From contig JASANG010003593.1 of the NCBI GenBank assembly GCA_030248215.1, positions 1 through 64,000 of the forward strand: a stretch of 64,000 nt of DNA, read 5' to 3'. Below, piece after piece: positions 47,844 to 59,300 of this stretch. The stretch comes from Enoplolaimus lenunculus (taxonomy: Eukaryota > Nematoda > Enoplea > Enoplida > Thoracostomopsidae). Within the stretch, counting starts at the first letter, position 1. Each line of letters opens with the position of its first letter. Both the position numbers and the translations under genes were made by a program. The notes beneath the pieces were generated by a model. It worked only from the letters and a program-made list of their open reading frames with translations. It did not search any database and was not told where the DNA came from.

Positions 47844-50828
47844 TGAACGCATATGTTCGTAAATATGGTTCTTGTAAAATTAGTTTTTTTCTTCGTTTCT
47901 GTATCATGTGCTAAAATATGACTGACTGTGCATAACCCGGTCGTTCTAAAACGAGAACTGTTGATAAGAATCTGATCGCGTTACGTTGAAACAGGCAAAC
48001 AGTTGTGGCTGGGTTTGTGAAATCTTACTTATTTACGTACTTAAATTAGATTTAAGTGATAATTACTTAAGTCGCGCCGACATAAGCAAATACTTAACTT
48101 TTTGAGCAAAAAACAAATAGATGCCAAATGTGAGCCATTGTCGTAACAAGAACGTAAACGTTTTACTTTGTATTAAGGAGTTATCATGAGTGTACAGTGG
48201 TTGGGTGGTTGGTGGCATTACTTTTTTGCAGAAAAACTTCCAAGATCTGCTATTGCGGTTCATGGGAACGTTTATGGTTGAAATTTGTAAAAAAAAGTTC
48301 GTTCCCACGTTTTCCACTCTCAGTTGACAGCGTGAGATTAGCAACAAGAGCAGGTGTTTGGACTAAATTGAATTGTGAATGACAACTAGTGGTGGGCACA
48401 GGATATCCGGATAAGGATATCCGGCCGGATATTAATTTTAGCCAAGTTGCCAACGAAAAAGTTCCGATTTGGTGTCAAATGATGCAATATTAATTGAAGC
48501 TCCATGTTCGAATTTTTACAATGGCTTTTGAAGTTTTGGTTGTTGGAAGCAATGAATTATTCTTGTGAAACGTTTTAGCAGTTGCGGTTTGGGAACTTAA
48601 CCGGTACGTTGTAATAAATTTGGATTTATTATTTTGCGAAATGCTTATCAGATCAAGTAAGTGTAGTTTCACATGAGTTTTCCAGATATATAAGTTAGGA
48701 TGATTTATTTTATCTTGAACCCATCGCTAATGAATGACAGAAACGCTTGCTTGCATTTTTTTATTTTGCTTTTAAAATGGTTACCTGACACCGCTTACCT
48801 TGTTGCAGTCAGTGTGTACACTTCATCTTGACATCCGTTCACTTTTGATGTATTTGTTGTTATGATTTGTTTGTATTACAATAAAATAATGAAATATATT
48901 CTTTATCAGTCTGTATTCTGTGGTGTCGACGTTGTACCTTGGCAGTGTTGTTGAGATTATATGCGCCGTAAGAATGGTATTCACTAAGACGGGCTGCAAG
49001 CTGTATTGCAGTTGGGTACCCGTGTTAGCAGCTTCTGAAAGTAGATGGTATGAGCAATTTTGATGAGTTTTAATTGTTGATACGTATTTTCAAACGGTTG
49101 AAAGTAAGGCTTTGTATTTATACGCAGTTGGTGATAGGTTTTGTAACTTTCAGATAAATTTAATTTTAGTTTGAAAAACAATAACATCTTGAAAACTACT
49201 TACAGCGATGTACTGTGAGTTGTTTCATATTTTAATATTTGTAATAATTACGAAACAGCTTTGTCAAATGGAGTTATGAAAAACATTGCCAGCAAGCGAT
49301 GATCGACAGATATTGAACTATTTAAATAAGATAAGCTCAGGCTTGGGGAGCTGTATGTATAAACAGTTTTGTGGGGGGAAGCTGTCAAATTTGGAACTGA
49401 TGGGTGGTTAATTTAAGGAAGTATTGACTGTTATGGGTGTTTGAGACGCTGTTTGACAATACATGTTCATTAATTAGTGGAATTTGTGTTTTTAGGTAGG
49501 GCTATGTGTCACTTTGTAGGAGGTTAGCGTATATATTTATGTTGGTGTGTTTGTGTATTATTATCGTTATATATATAATATATATTATATATATTCAACT
49601 TAATGAGCGCATTGAGTTTGTAGTTAGTGCAGTCCGTCGGCTAGATTGTGTATCGGTCACTCGTATTATGCTATACAAATATGTCGTCGTAGTCTTTATG
49701 CAGCAAAATGTTCGCTTTTTGTCTTGTTTCTGTTGTATTCTGTTTTGTTGTTTTTTTTTTGTAATTTCTTTGTTGCTTTGTGCTAAAATAGTTTTTTACG
49801 TAGCGTACGCTATCTTCAGGAAGGGGGGTCAAAAAAGGTCAGTTTGACGGGCTCTTTGTGATTTTTGTTGAGAAATTTTTTAACTCATCGCTTTGCATCA
49901 ATGCTGGCCACGTTTTTTCTAGGATTTACAGGTTTTTTAAGAATTTTCGCTGAATTATAGCATTTTAAGATGTGTAAGACAGGTGCATTATTTTAATGTC
50001 CAGTTCTGGTTATTGTGTTTTGGACTTTAGGTGAAACTTTTATGGACTGTCTTTTTAAATATGGATGTTACAATTTTAGCTTATATTTTGTTTTACGTTT
50101 AAAATTACTTATTGACAATTTTGTGACCAAATTTGAGCCTGAAGTGAATTAATACGAAGCGGTTGTGTCAGCCAGTGTGACGCATATGGCTCAACACGTT
50201 CAACTGAAGCTTGTAAAGTGTACAGCGGTTAACTTTAGCACAGTTTGAAAATATTGTAGTTGTTTTTTTATCAATTGAGTTGATTTTTTTTTAAAATCAG
50301 ACGGCAGCGGCGAATTGAAACAGTTTTCAAATTCAATTTTTTCCGCATCTTTAAACTCGATATACACGTCTTAGTGTTCGTATCATGTTCGATTGTTTTG
50401 TTGTTCTGTACACGTGCGTGTCTTAATACCTTTACAGTCATATACGTATAATCAAAGGTGTAGTCAGGATTATATATATATATATATATGGTTTGAGAAT
50501 GCGGACGTCAATTTCACACAAAAACAGCATATAGTTTGAGTGTAGGGAAATTGTTACTCTTCGAAAAGTATTAAATTATTAATAGAAGTAGAATTTTTTG
50601 AAAAAATTAATAACGGTTAGTCGACGTTCCTTTCTAGTTTCCAGGGACCTAAAGGATTACGATACACAGTATTACTGGATTTTTGGGCAAACGAGAAAAA
50701 AACAACATTTACCGGCTTTAAAATAATCGTTCAGATACTAAATGTGTAATACAATTCGCTCGCCTCGTTAGTTCGGAACAAAACTTTTTACATGAGGTTG
50801 TGTACTGTCTCGAAATGAAATTGTAGGT
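44831..50828. other. intergenic region between LARP1 and DUS4L, no recognised gene
   Basis: No protein family recognised. T/G-rich on the plus strand, like the LARP1 introns, which hints at transcription. A 231-nt open frame ending at 45401 is followed 47 nt later by AATAAA (45448-45453), and a second AATAAA lies near 48880. Possible but unproven exons at 46574-46641, 47638-47676, 47770-47806 and 48232-48327 are discussed in the findings. Inverted TAAGCCTAAGC/GCTTAGGCTTA motifs occur at about 45850-45890 and 47010-47050. Confidence 0.4.
46287..46415. mobile_element. GC-rich MITE, family G, decayed
   Basis: AGGGTGTCGCTATACTTTTG at the left, then GCxGTxCGGxATCGTACG repeats as in 30651-30830. 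The right end is missing. Confidence 0.55.
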
Positions 50829-50842
50829 TACACGTTTGTATA

Positions 50843-51145
50843 CTGTAGTGACCCGCATAAGAGGGGGACTGATATTTATTTGGTCTCTCTAGACGGTACC
50901 CGCCTTGTTATTCGGTTACGGACTGTTATTTATTTTTAACCCACGCTCCGCCACCCTTCGTTACTGATATATATTCGGTATTGCAACTATCCGTTGAATT
51001 AAACGTTTTTTGCCTTGCATCAAAAGCTTGAGCGGTAATGCAAGGTTATACTTTGGAATGTTACTTTCAAAACTTAAGTATATGGACTCCTATGGATTGG
51101 GAGTCAAAATGGGGGCCCGCCCCCCTTTTATTCGGGTCACTACAG
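50843..51145. mobile_element. 303-bp inverted-repeat element with 14-bp direct duplication
   Basis: Ends CTGTAGTGACCCGCATAA and TTATTCGGGTCACTACAG are inverted repeats with one mismatch. The flanks TACACGTTTGTATA (50829-50842 and 51146-51159) are identical over 14 bp. Set in one base, the termini read TG...CA and the interior has ATTAAA, as in a solo LTR. LTR elements normally duplicate 4-6 bp, however, so the class stays open. No coding capacity; it looks whole as a unit. Confidence 0.8.
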
Positions 51146-51442
51146 TACACGTTTGTATATGAAATATGTATGTATTCAAGGGCGTATACTAAAACGAATA
51201 GGTGAAGTCGTGTATCATAATCAGTCATTGTTCACTGTTCGCGGTTCACACAGTGTAAAAGAAGTTGGGCGAACGAAACTATCGATGATGTATACTTTGT
51301 CTGGGTTGTTTTGTTTTTATATGGGGTTTTGTTTTTATTGCCTTGTGGTTGGCCGGTAATTTCATAATTTTAATAAACGCCTTCGTTTATAAAAATAGGA
51401 AAACGAGAAAAAAAATTTTCGGTAAGGAATATATGGAATGGC

Positions 51443-51556
51443 ACGTCACAGTGAGTCGAAGCTGACTCCGGCGGAGTCGAATTTTGACTCAGTTTGTGCA
51501 GTCCGGAAAAGCCTATTTTGGAGAGAGTCAATTTGACTCACCATTTTTTGCAGTGT
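51443..51556. mobile_element. family E fragment (right arm)
   Basis: GACTCAGTTTGTGCAGTCCG, GCCTATTTTGGAGAGAGTCA and an end TTTTTTGCAGTG followed by TA. The left arm is mostly lost. Confidence 0.65.
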
Positions 51557-52229
51557 AGAAATTAATTGGAGTGGGGAGTGATTTGAGTGTAAATCGAGAC
51601 GGTGGGCTCTTGCGTTGAGTAGCCGAGCACGGGGTTTCGCTATAGGGGTCTTTTCCTTGAAGCATGGGTGGATAACTCTAAACGTTGTAATTGTTAGGGG
51701 GTAACATAGAAAACTGATTGTGATAGTGGGTAATATGATGAAAGCCGGTTAAATCTAATGAGCAAAGTAGAATGGCATTTGGGTTGAAAGCGTTTTTTGT
51801 GTAGAAATTATATTTTGTGCTGCATTTGATGGCGAATGTACAGAAATAAAAAATATAAAATAAACTATGAAAATGCCAAGCTGTGTGTTTGTTTTAAATT
51901 GAGCGATGAGTTTAAGGATGCGTTCAAATGCGAATGGCATTTTTGTTTACTTATTTCATCTCTGGTTCTGATGGCGAATGGATGTGCGATAGAGAATTTG
52001 CTCTGAAAAGTACCGATATTACGGCGTAATGTTTCCCACTGTGATTCCCCCTTTCCTGGAAAAATAACACCGGTGTACTTTTCCCTCGTAACAGTATATT
52101 GACTGAATAACCGGTTAGATATTTTGGAGCGGCTGCGATTCCGGGCTAGTCCGGAGGGGATATTAACGTGAATGAAAAATCCACACCATCAGTTAATCTT
52201 AAATCCATAAATACATTTTTTGACTACTC

Positions 52230-52815
52230 GGCCAATGTTTAGTTTAAGGGCATAACAGTAGATTAAGCCTACCTATTCCTAAGCCTACTAGAACGTAAAC
52301 CCACTGTTTTGTAGACCTGCCAGAAACCTGGACGCCCCTTAAAGTAACCTGAACCGTAAAAATAGCGATATCGTTTTTGTACAAATTAAGATCGTTTTTC
52401 AGGTTACCATCCGGTTCGGTGCAAAATTCGCTATCGGGTATCCGGTAAAATTTATATCCGGTCGATACCTGATTGTTACGAAATTAAAATTTAACTCATT
52501 AAAGAGGACTGAAGGCAAACTTGAAGTGGTAATTTTTGTCGGGAGAAAAATTAAAGACGGAAAATTCAGGAAAATTACACTGACGTTTGGAACAATATAT
52601 GTCGGCGACACCATAGTTTTTTGCAAGCTGTAAACAGCAGGGGCGTCCAGGTTCCTGGTGGGTCCATGAAAGAGCAGGTTTAGATTCTAGATTACATTGT
52701 TTTGGCTAGGCTTAGGCTTTTAAGCTTATGCTTAGGAACACATTTTTGCAAGGCTTAGGCTTAGGAATACCTACGTTTAATCTACTTACTGACGCCACTT
52801 AAATTAACATTGGCC
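52230..52815. mobile_element. long imperfect palindrome, family K
   Basis: CGGCCAATGTTTAGTTTAAG, AGTAGATTAAGCC and CTATTCCTAAGCC at the left are inverted against GGCTTAGGAATACC, TTTAATCTACT and ACTTAAATTAACATTGGCC at the right. Inside, CCTGGACGCCCC (left) and GGGGCGTCCAGGTTCCTGG (right) form a second inverted pair. The right inner segment recurs at about 60377-60490. Confidence 0.6.
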
Positions 52816-53002
52816 AATCGCAGCATACCTATATAATGGGAACTTGCCTTACCAGATGTACCTAATATTTCCATAACGGAAACGGATACAGATTTTTACC
52901 GGAAACGTATATCCTGTTACACCCTGGTTTTTTGCATACTGAACGTAAGAGTAATTCTGATACTTAAATAAATAAGTTTATGATCTCCTTAAATGCCTAT
53001 AC

Positions 53003-53182
53003 CAGGGTGTAAACGGATAGTAAAAATAACCGAAACGGATAGTGATCGAAATAACGGTATTGTAAAACGAGTATTGAAGTATATAAATTTCAAATAGGTT
53101 TTATTTTTCTGCCAACACAATGGATAAGGAAACGGAAACGGACACCGATTTCTGCCGAAAGCGGATATCCGATTGCACCTTG
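53003..53182. mobile_element. hAT-like MITE, family P
   Basis: CAGGGTGTAAACGGATAGTA at the left, GCGGATATCCGATTGCACC at the right, and an interior TATTGAAGTATATAAATTTC shared with 57907-58107. It lies about 170 nt before the DUS4L start codon. Confidence 0.6.
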
Positions 53183-53352
53183 ATTAATACTAACTAGCTG
53201 TCAACACTAATAAAAAGGCTTCATATGGTGTGAATTTTAAACTTTACAATATTGTCATTTATTATTTCATGGTCTAAAGATTTCAGTAAAATGCAAGCCA
53301 AATAAAATTTAGCCAATATAAATTTTGATTGTTATGGGGAAAGTTGTGTGAA

Positions 53353-56300
53353 ATGGATTTAGCTTTAGCGACGGCAAAACAAGAAAACCGGCCAGTCTAT
53401 GTATGCGCTCCCATGGTTCGATATTCAAAGTATGTCAGAATTTGTGTGTTTAACGGATTCTGTATGGCTAAAGCGTGAATTTCACCCTTTTATTTGTCTG
53501 TCTAAACTAAGTGTAAATTTAACCCAATATTATTGCGTCGTCAACTTTATTTTGTCCACGCCGTGTGAAAATTTGAAACGCATTTTTGCAACTACGGGTT
53601 TGAATTTAAAAACAATTTCAATTTGCCATTGCTACAGATTTTTAAAAATCGGGTAAAAGTATATACTAAGTTGATAACAACAATTGAAGTTAAAATATTT
53701 TCCAGACAGAAAGCTCAATAGCTAAACATGGGTGGCCGGCGAACAAAGTGACAAAGCCGATATTGTAGTATAAAAGATTCAAAAATGTGTACAGTTTTAC
53801 TGAATATATTTCTGAATGGAGACCAGTTTTCAAACCGTAGTTGGAAAAAGGCGTTTCTGATTTTCATACGGCGAGCATAGATTAAAGTGGACGATGCATT
53901 ATATCGTTTTACGACTTACTGCACACTGCAAAAAATGATGAGTCAAATTGAATTTCTCCGAAATAGGCTCTACTGGACTGCACAAACCGAGTCAAATTCG
54001 ACTCCGCAAGAGTCAAACTACAAAGTTTGATTCATTGGTTATAGTTGGCATAAGTTAAACGCGTGTAGTATAAACAACTGAAGCTGAGTTGAAAACTTAA
54101 ATAACACTCCGGAACCGAACAGCAATGTGGATGGGGGGTACACCGGGGATACGAAATTAATATCGGTCACCCCCTCTGTTATTCATGACAATAAGGAGGG
54201 TTCCCCGTTTATGATCTAGTAATGATCTTGTTCCTCTGTCGCTGTCCAGCAAAAAAACAAGACGCTCCAAAAGTAAACTTGGGCCACAAGAACGCAGGGG
54301 TTATATATACATGTGGAATGAAAGATGGAATGTCTCCGCACCCCCGAAATTTTGTGAGGAGATGAGAAAAAGGTTCTCTTGCTTGGATTTATAACAACCC
54401 GATGGATCATAACAAATACTTTTAGACACGGTTATACCGTAGTGAAATGAAATCAAGGCTACGCTTCTGACGACCAGTAAGGGCAACCAGGTGTTTTTGG
54501 CCACTTTTAAGTTATTTTATCATGTACATTTCCCGTTGGTTCGTTGCTTTTTAGGCTTCCGTTTCGTTTACTGGTTCGAAAGTACGGCTGTGATGTTTGT
54601 TTTACACCAATGATGATCGCGTCGAGTTTTGTTAATTCAGAATGCGCTCGAAAGTCAGATTTTAGCACGTCAACAGGTAATTTGATAAGGGAAATGTGGG
54701 CACATCCAGATTCCGATGGTAATAAACGACGTAACGGGTCAAACAGCACGGTAAAACCGGATATGAATTTACGGAACCGGGTCAATTTGCTCGTAGCCAC
54801 CTATGGAGTTGACCGCGACAAGTTTTGCACCCTGCCAACCAAGAATCAACCCTGGTTTGTTTGTATTTGTTTCATTCAGACTTTTTATGTTAATATTTAA
54901 TTGTTGTGTAGTTATGTTTTTGTTGGTTTTACTATATGTCGTAGCCACGGCACCAATTCAACCACGGCGGAGGTACGGAATCGGGATCCCACTAGGAATT
55001 TAACAAAAAGTAACCTATCCTGTAGATCTCGATAAGCTGAGTTCAACGGTACCACATCAATGGTTGCATGACCAACGGTTCAAAAGTAGTGGCCCTCGAA
55101 ATTATAGTGCAAACACAGACATACTGGAAGAGGAAGTATCTATCATTCACATGTTCGTAACGTATAAGCTTCACCAGGTTTTTGCGTTTAACAAATTTGG
55201 TTGACGTTTGTACATGTTTTATATAGTTAAATGTTGAAGTTTGAAGGGCAATAACTTTTGAACCGGGGACCCTGCAGCCTTTAAAATGGTACCACTGCAC
55301 TCAGCACGTCCAAATCTGTAAAATAAACTGTTTTTTATTAAATTCCTAGGGGGTCCATATTCCGTACCTCCGTCTTCAACCATATCGCCAGTAACTGTTT
55401 TCATTAAATTCCTAGGAGGGGGTCCATATTCCATACCTTCGCCTTCAACCATATCGCCAGTAACTGTTTTTCATTAAATTCCTAGGGGGGGTCCATATTC
55501 CGTACCTCTGCCTTCAACCATATCGCCAGTAACTGTTTTCATTAAATTCCTAGGTGGGGGTCCATATTCCATACCTTCGCCTTCAACCATATCGCCAGTA
55601 ACTGTTTTTCATTAAATTCCTAGGGGGGTCCATATTCCGTACCTCTGCCTTCAACCATATCGGCAGTAACTGTTTTTCATTAAATTCCTAGGGGGTCCAT
55701 ATTCCGTACCTCTGCCTTCAACCATACCGGCAGTAACTGTTTTCATTAAATTCCTAGGAGGGGGTCCATATTCCATACCTTCGCCTTCAACCATATCGCC
55801 AATGTCGATCGCTGTAGCAGCAATTGTCGCGTGGCTAGCGATCGTAGCGTCGACATCTGAAACGAGACAAAAAAATTGATCGACACTCATTGGACGTTTA
55901 CGCAGCCCATACATAATTTAACCAATCAAAAAAAGTTTCGCTATTGCCAATTTTTTTGTCGATAAGGCTTCGTTGCCGTTGTGGCGTGCGACTGCGCGAA
56001 TTTCACCTGTATGGTCAGACCAGAGTAATATGGCTAAATTGGTGCTGGTGCTACAACATCGACATTTTATTTTTTAGACGACCGGCCTTTGATTGCACAA
56101 TTTGCGTCAAATAACGCAATTGATTTGGCGAATGCTGCCGAAATTATAGCGCCGTACGTTGTACCAGTGTTGGGATTATACTGTGCCAAACCAAACTGCC
56201 AAAATAATTTCGTATTTTTAGTATACATACCAACAATTTATTATAAAAGAATATTTAAAATACACCTATATATCCATTATAGAAAGGCGAAATTATATAA

Positions 56301-59300
56301 GCAAAAGATTTAAGTAAAAAGTTTACGTAGAACGAAAACATTGCAACCAACACCTAACTTGTTTCCCTAGCCAACCGACACTACTAGCTTCAAATGAACG
56401 CAAAAGCTTTAAAACCTCCGCTTCTGCTACACCTATGAAAATTAGGGGAGTAGCTAACGCGAATAGCAGCAGGCGTGACACACTAGCAAACGAATATACT
56501 TTAAAATCACGTGCAGAGGGGTGGGCATATAAAAAAAAGGCTGAGGCAGTGGGAAAGTTAACATTTCCTGCTCGGCTGGCGGGTCTCGCTCCATAAAAGG
56601 CGTTGTTGTTCTTCTGATGGACTCAGTATATTTTAAGGTACATTCGCAAGGTTACATCGAATTCGGATCATTCCACTGTGCTTTAAGACGCTCTGAAATA
56701 ATATAATTTGTTGCAGTACACAACTTTTTTCAACTCGTTTAATCCATAGGATTGTTTGGTATCCCGAGAATGGATTCTGTGACACGGCATCCAGGTTTTA
56801 GTGAACCCGCAATCGATGCAGACAGATTGAGTAGAACGTTTGAACGTAGGCTTCGGTGGGAAGATGTGTAATTTTCCGCCCACAAAAACGAAACCTGTCA
56901 GTTCGGTTACCGTAGTCAATATAATGCAAAGAATGTTCTACTATGGAACGTCTGAGATGTAGTGTAGTTGGTGCCTTGTTTTGCTTTCATTCAAGGGTTG
57001 TCGCCCCGCCCCCCTCCCCCCCTGACCCCCAATTTCAAGGGACCCTTAATATTGGCCATTACGACATCAAGTGCGAAATGATTTCAATTGTACGCGTCAA
57101 AATATTTTGGTTATGAACGTGTTTACCTTACCATTTATAGAAGAGTTCCAATCGGAACCCAAATGTTTTCGGAATTTTAACCGCCATCGAAATTCCGTTG
57201 GAACCCTGATTGATAGTATTTTTGGTTGCAAAATATGAAATTTTCTATGGTGAACGACATTGCGTTATTTCAGGTATTGTGACGGCATTGATTTGAACTG
57301 TGGATGCCCACAAAAGTAATTTTGAAACTTTTTGTTCTGTAGCAACTTTTTATACACAACATTTTGCGTTAAAGGCGGAGTTTGCGGCTGTAAAAGTTAA
57401 AATTGTCAACAGGTTTACCTGTAGGTAATATTACCCAGCCGGTAAAACTTGCACGTGTGAATAGGGCTTAATAATTATTGATAACTGGTTATATTGGTAA
57501 TTTATACTCTAATCAAACAGCTAAAATTTAATTTATACTTAACGTTTTACTTTAAATGTTTCAAAGGAAATCTAAAAGCATTGCAGGAATTTTCGTAAAT
57601 TTGTGTTATTTTCGACGAATTTTGTTTCAGTTTAACAACATAAAGTCTACGCCATGCCAAGGCATTCTATAGAATTGTGTTGATTTTAGTAATATTATTA
57701 GTGTTGTTTTGTTTTCAGATGGGCTATGGCCGAAGGCTACGGTTCACATTTGATCTATAAACCTGAACTCGTTGCTGATATGGTACGCCAGACACAGTCA
57801 CGCATATCAAAGCCAGAATTTTCTGTTTCGATTAAAATTCGAATTCATGATGATCTCAGGTGAGTCCAATTGAAGAATGGGCTTGCAACTCAATTGTAGC
57901 CGACAGCAGGGTGTAAACGGATAGTAAAAATGACCGAAACGGAAAAGGGATATTGAAGTGTATAAATTTCAATTAGATTTTATTTTTCAGCCAACACAAT
58001 TGAGACGTGCGAATGTTCATCATCGGGTTTTCTAAAATTTTGAAGAAAAAATGGCGGATGCATCGAAATTTTTAAGATTATGGATGAATAGCGTATATTA
58101 CACCCTGACTGGCAGGGGTTTTGCCGAGCAGGATTTTCATCGTTAAGCATCGATGAACGGTGAAAAACTACCACCATGTAAACATCAGGGGCGGAACGTT
58201 TTTCTGCATTGCTGCAATAGAGTAAAAGCTTTATAATTTTTCTTTATAATTAAAGAAATGAAACCGTGTTTATCGTTGCGTTACTGATGAATAACTTGCT
58301 CTGCGGATCGAAATGAATAGGACCGTTGAAGCGAGTGAGGATTAAATTGTCAGCTGCAGGGTGCAACCGGAGGTCTGCCTTCGGCTTCGGCTCCGGCGGA
58401 AAGGCGACCTCCAGCTCCGGTAGAATTTATGTCACAGATTCCGGCAGTTTCAGTAGTGAATTTTGAGGAAAGAATTGCCGAAATTTCGTAAAAAAATAAG
58501 CGTTAAACGAATCGATTTAACAACAGATTACCGATATTTGCTAAAATTAACAAATTAAACACCATTGAAACTAGATAATTTCGTCTCACCTCCGGCTCTG
58601 GCAAGTTTCGTTGACATCCGACTCCGACATTTTCGCCTCCGGTTGCACCCTGGTTAACTGTGTTTAACGACGTCAACCGACAATGTGTGTGAATGGCTGA
58701 CGCAAGCTCGTCGCCAGCTTTCCTTGCTAGGGGGACTAAAATTTTTTCAGAAGGGGCATCGAAGAGGTTTCGTTGGCTTACAAGCAAAGTTGAAACTTAT
58801 CTGGGGGACGCAAAGGTGGCTGAGCCTCTTTGGCTATGGGTCCGTGAATAAGAGCGTTTTGTTTTTGTTTCAAGCCGAAGACGTTATTTGATATTTAGTA
58901 TTTAGAAAGGTCACTGCAAATATATTTAAGCTGAAGAATATGAGTGCTTGGTGGGTTCGTAAAGCAATTGTGTAAGAATATTGTTGTAAAGCGATGAAAC
59001 GCCGCTTATGTATAACTGCTGAATTTTTGCCTTACCAGCTTACTAGGAGCGCTTTTCGCTGTTGTTTCACTTTTGTGCAGTACAAATCGGCATTAAGAGT
59101 TTCAGAAAAAAAATTGCAACCATGATTGCTGCCGAAACAAAAATTTTTTTTCGTTGACCCTAAAAGCATGATTTATTATTTTAGACAAACCGTTTCGTTG
59201 GCTCAAGCGGCCCAAGCTGCTGGGATTTCATTCTTGTCAGTTCACGGGCGGACCCCGAAGGAACGGAAACAGCCGGTACACTGTGACGCGTTTGGCGAGC

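Noticed and set aside
49506-49847. 113-codon hydrophobic frame, possible membrane protein
   Set aside because: T-rich low-complexity sequence gives Phe/Leu/Ile/Val/Cys runs by composition alone. No exon signals or family match.
55219-55914. Minus-strand protein with repeated EYGPPRNLMK peptide
   Set aside because: The minisatellite units are 66-70 bp and do not keep one frame. It lies in a DUS4L intron with no splice or start support.
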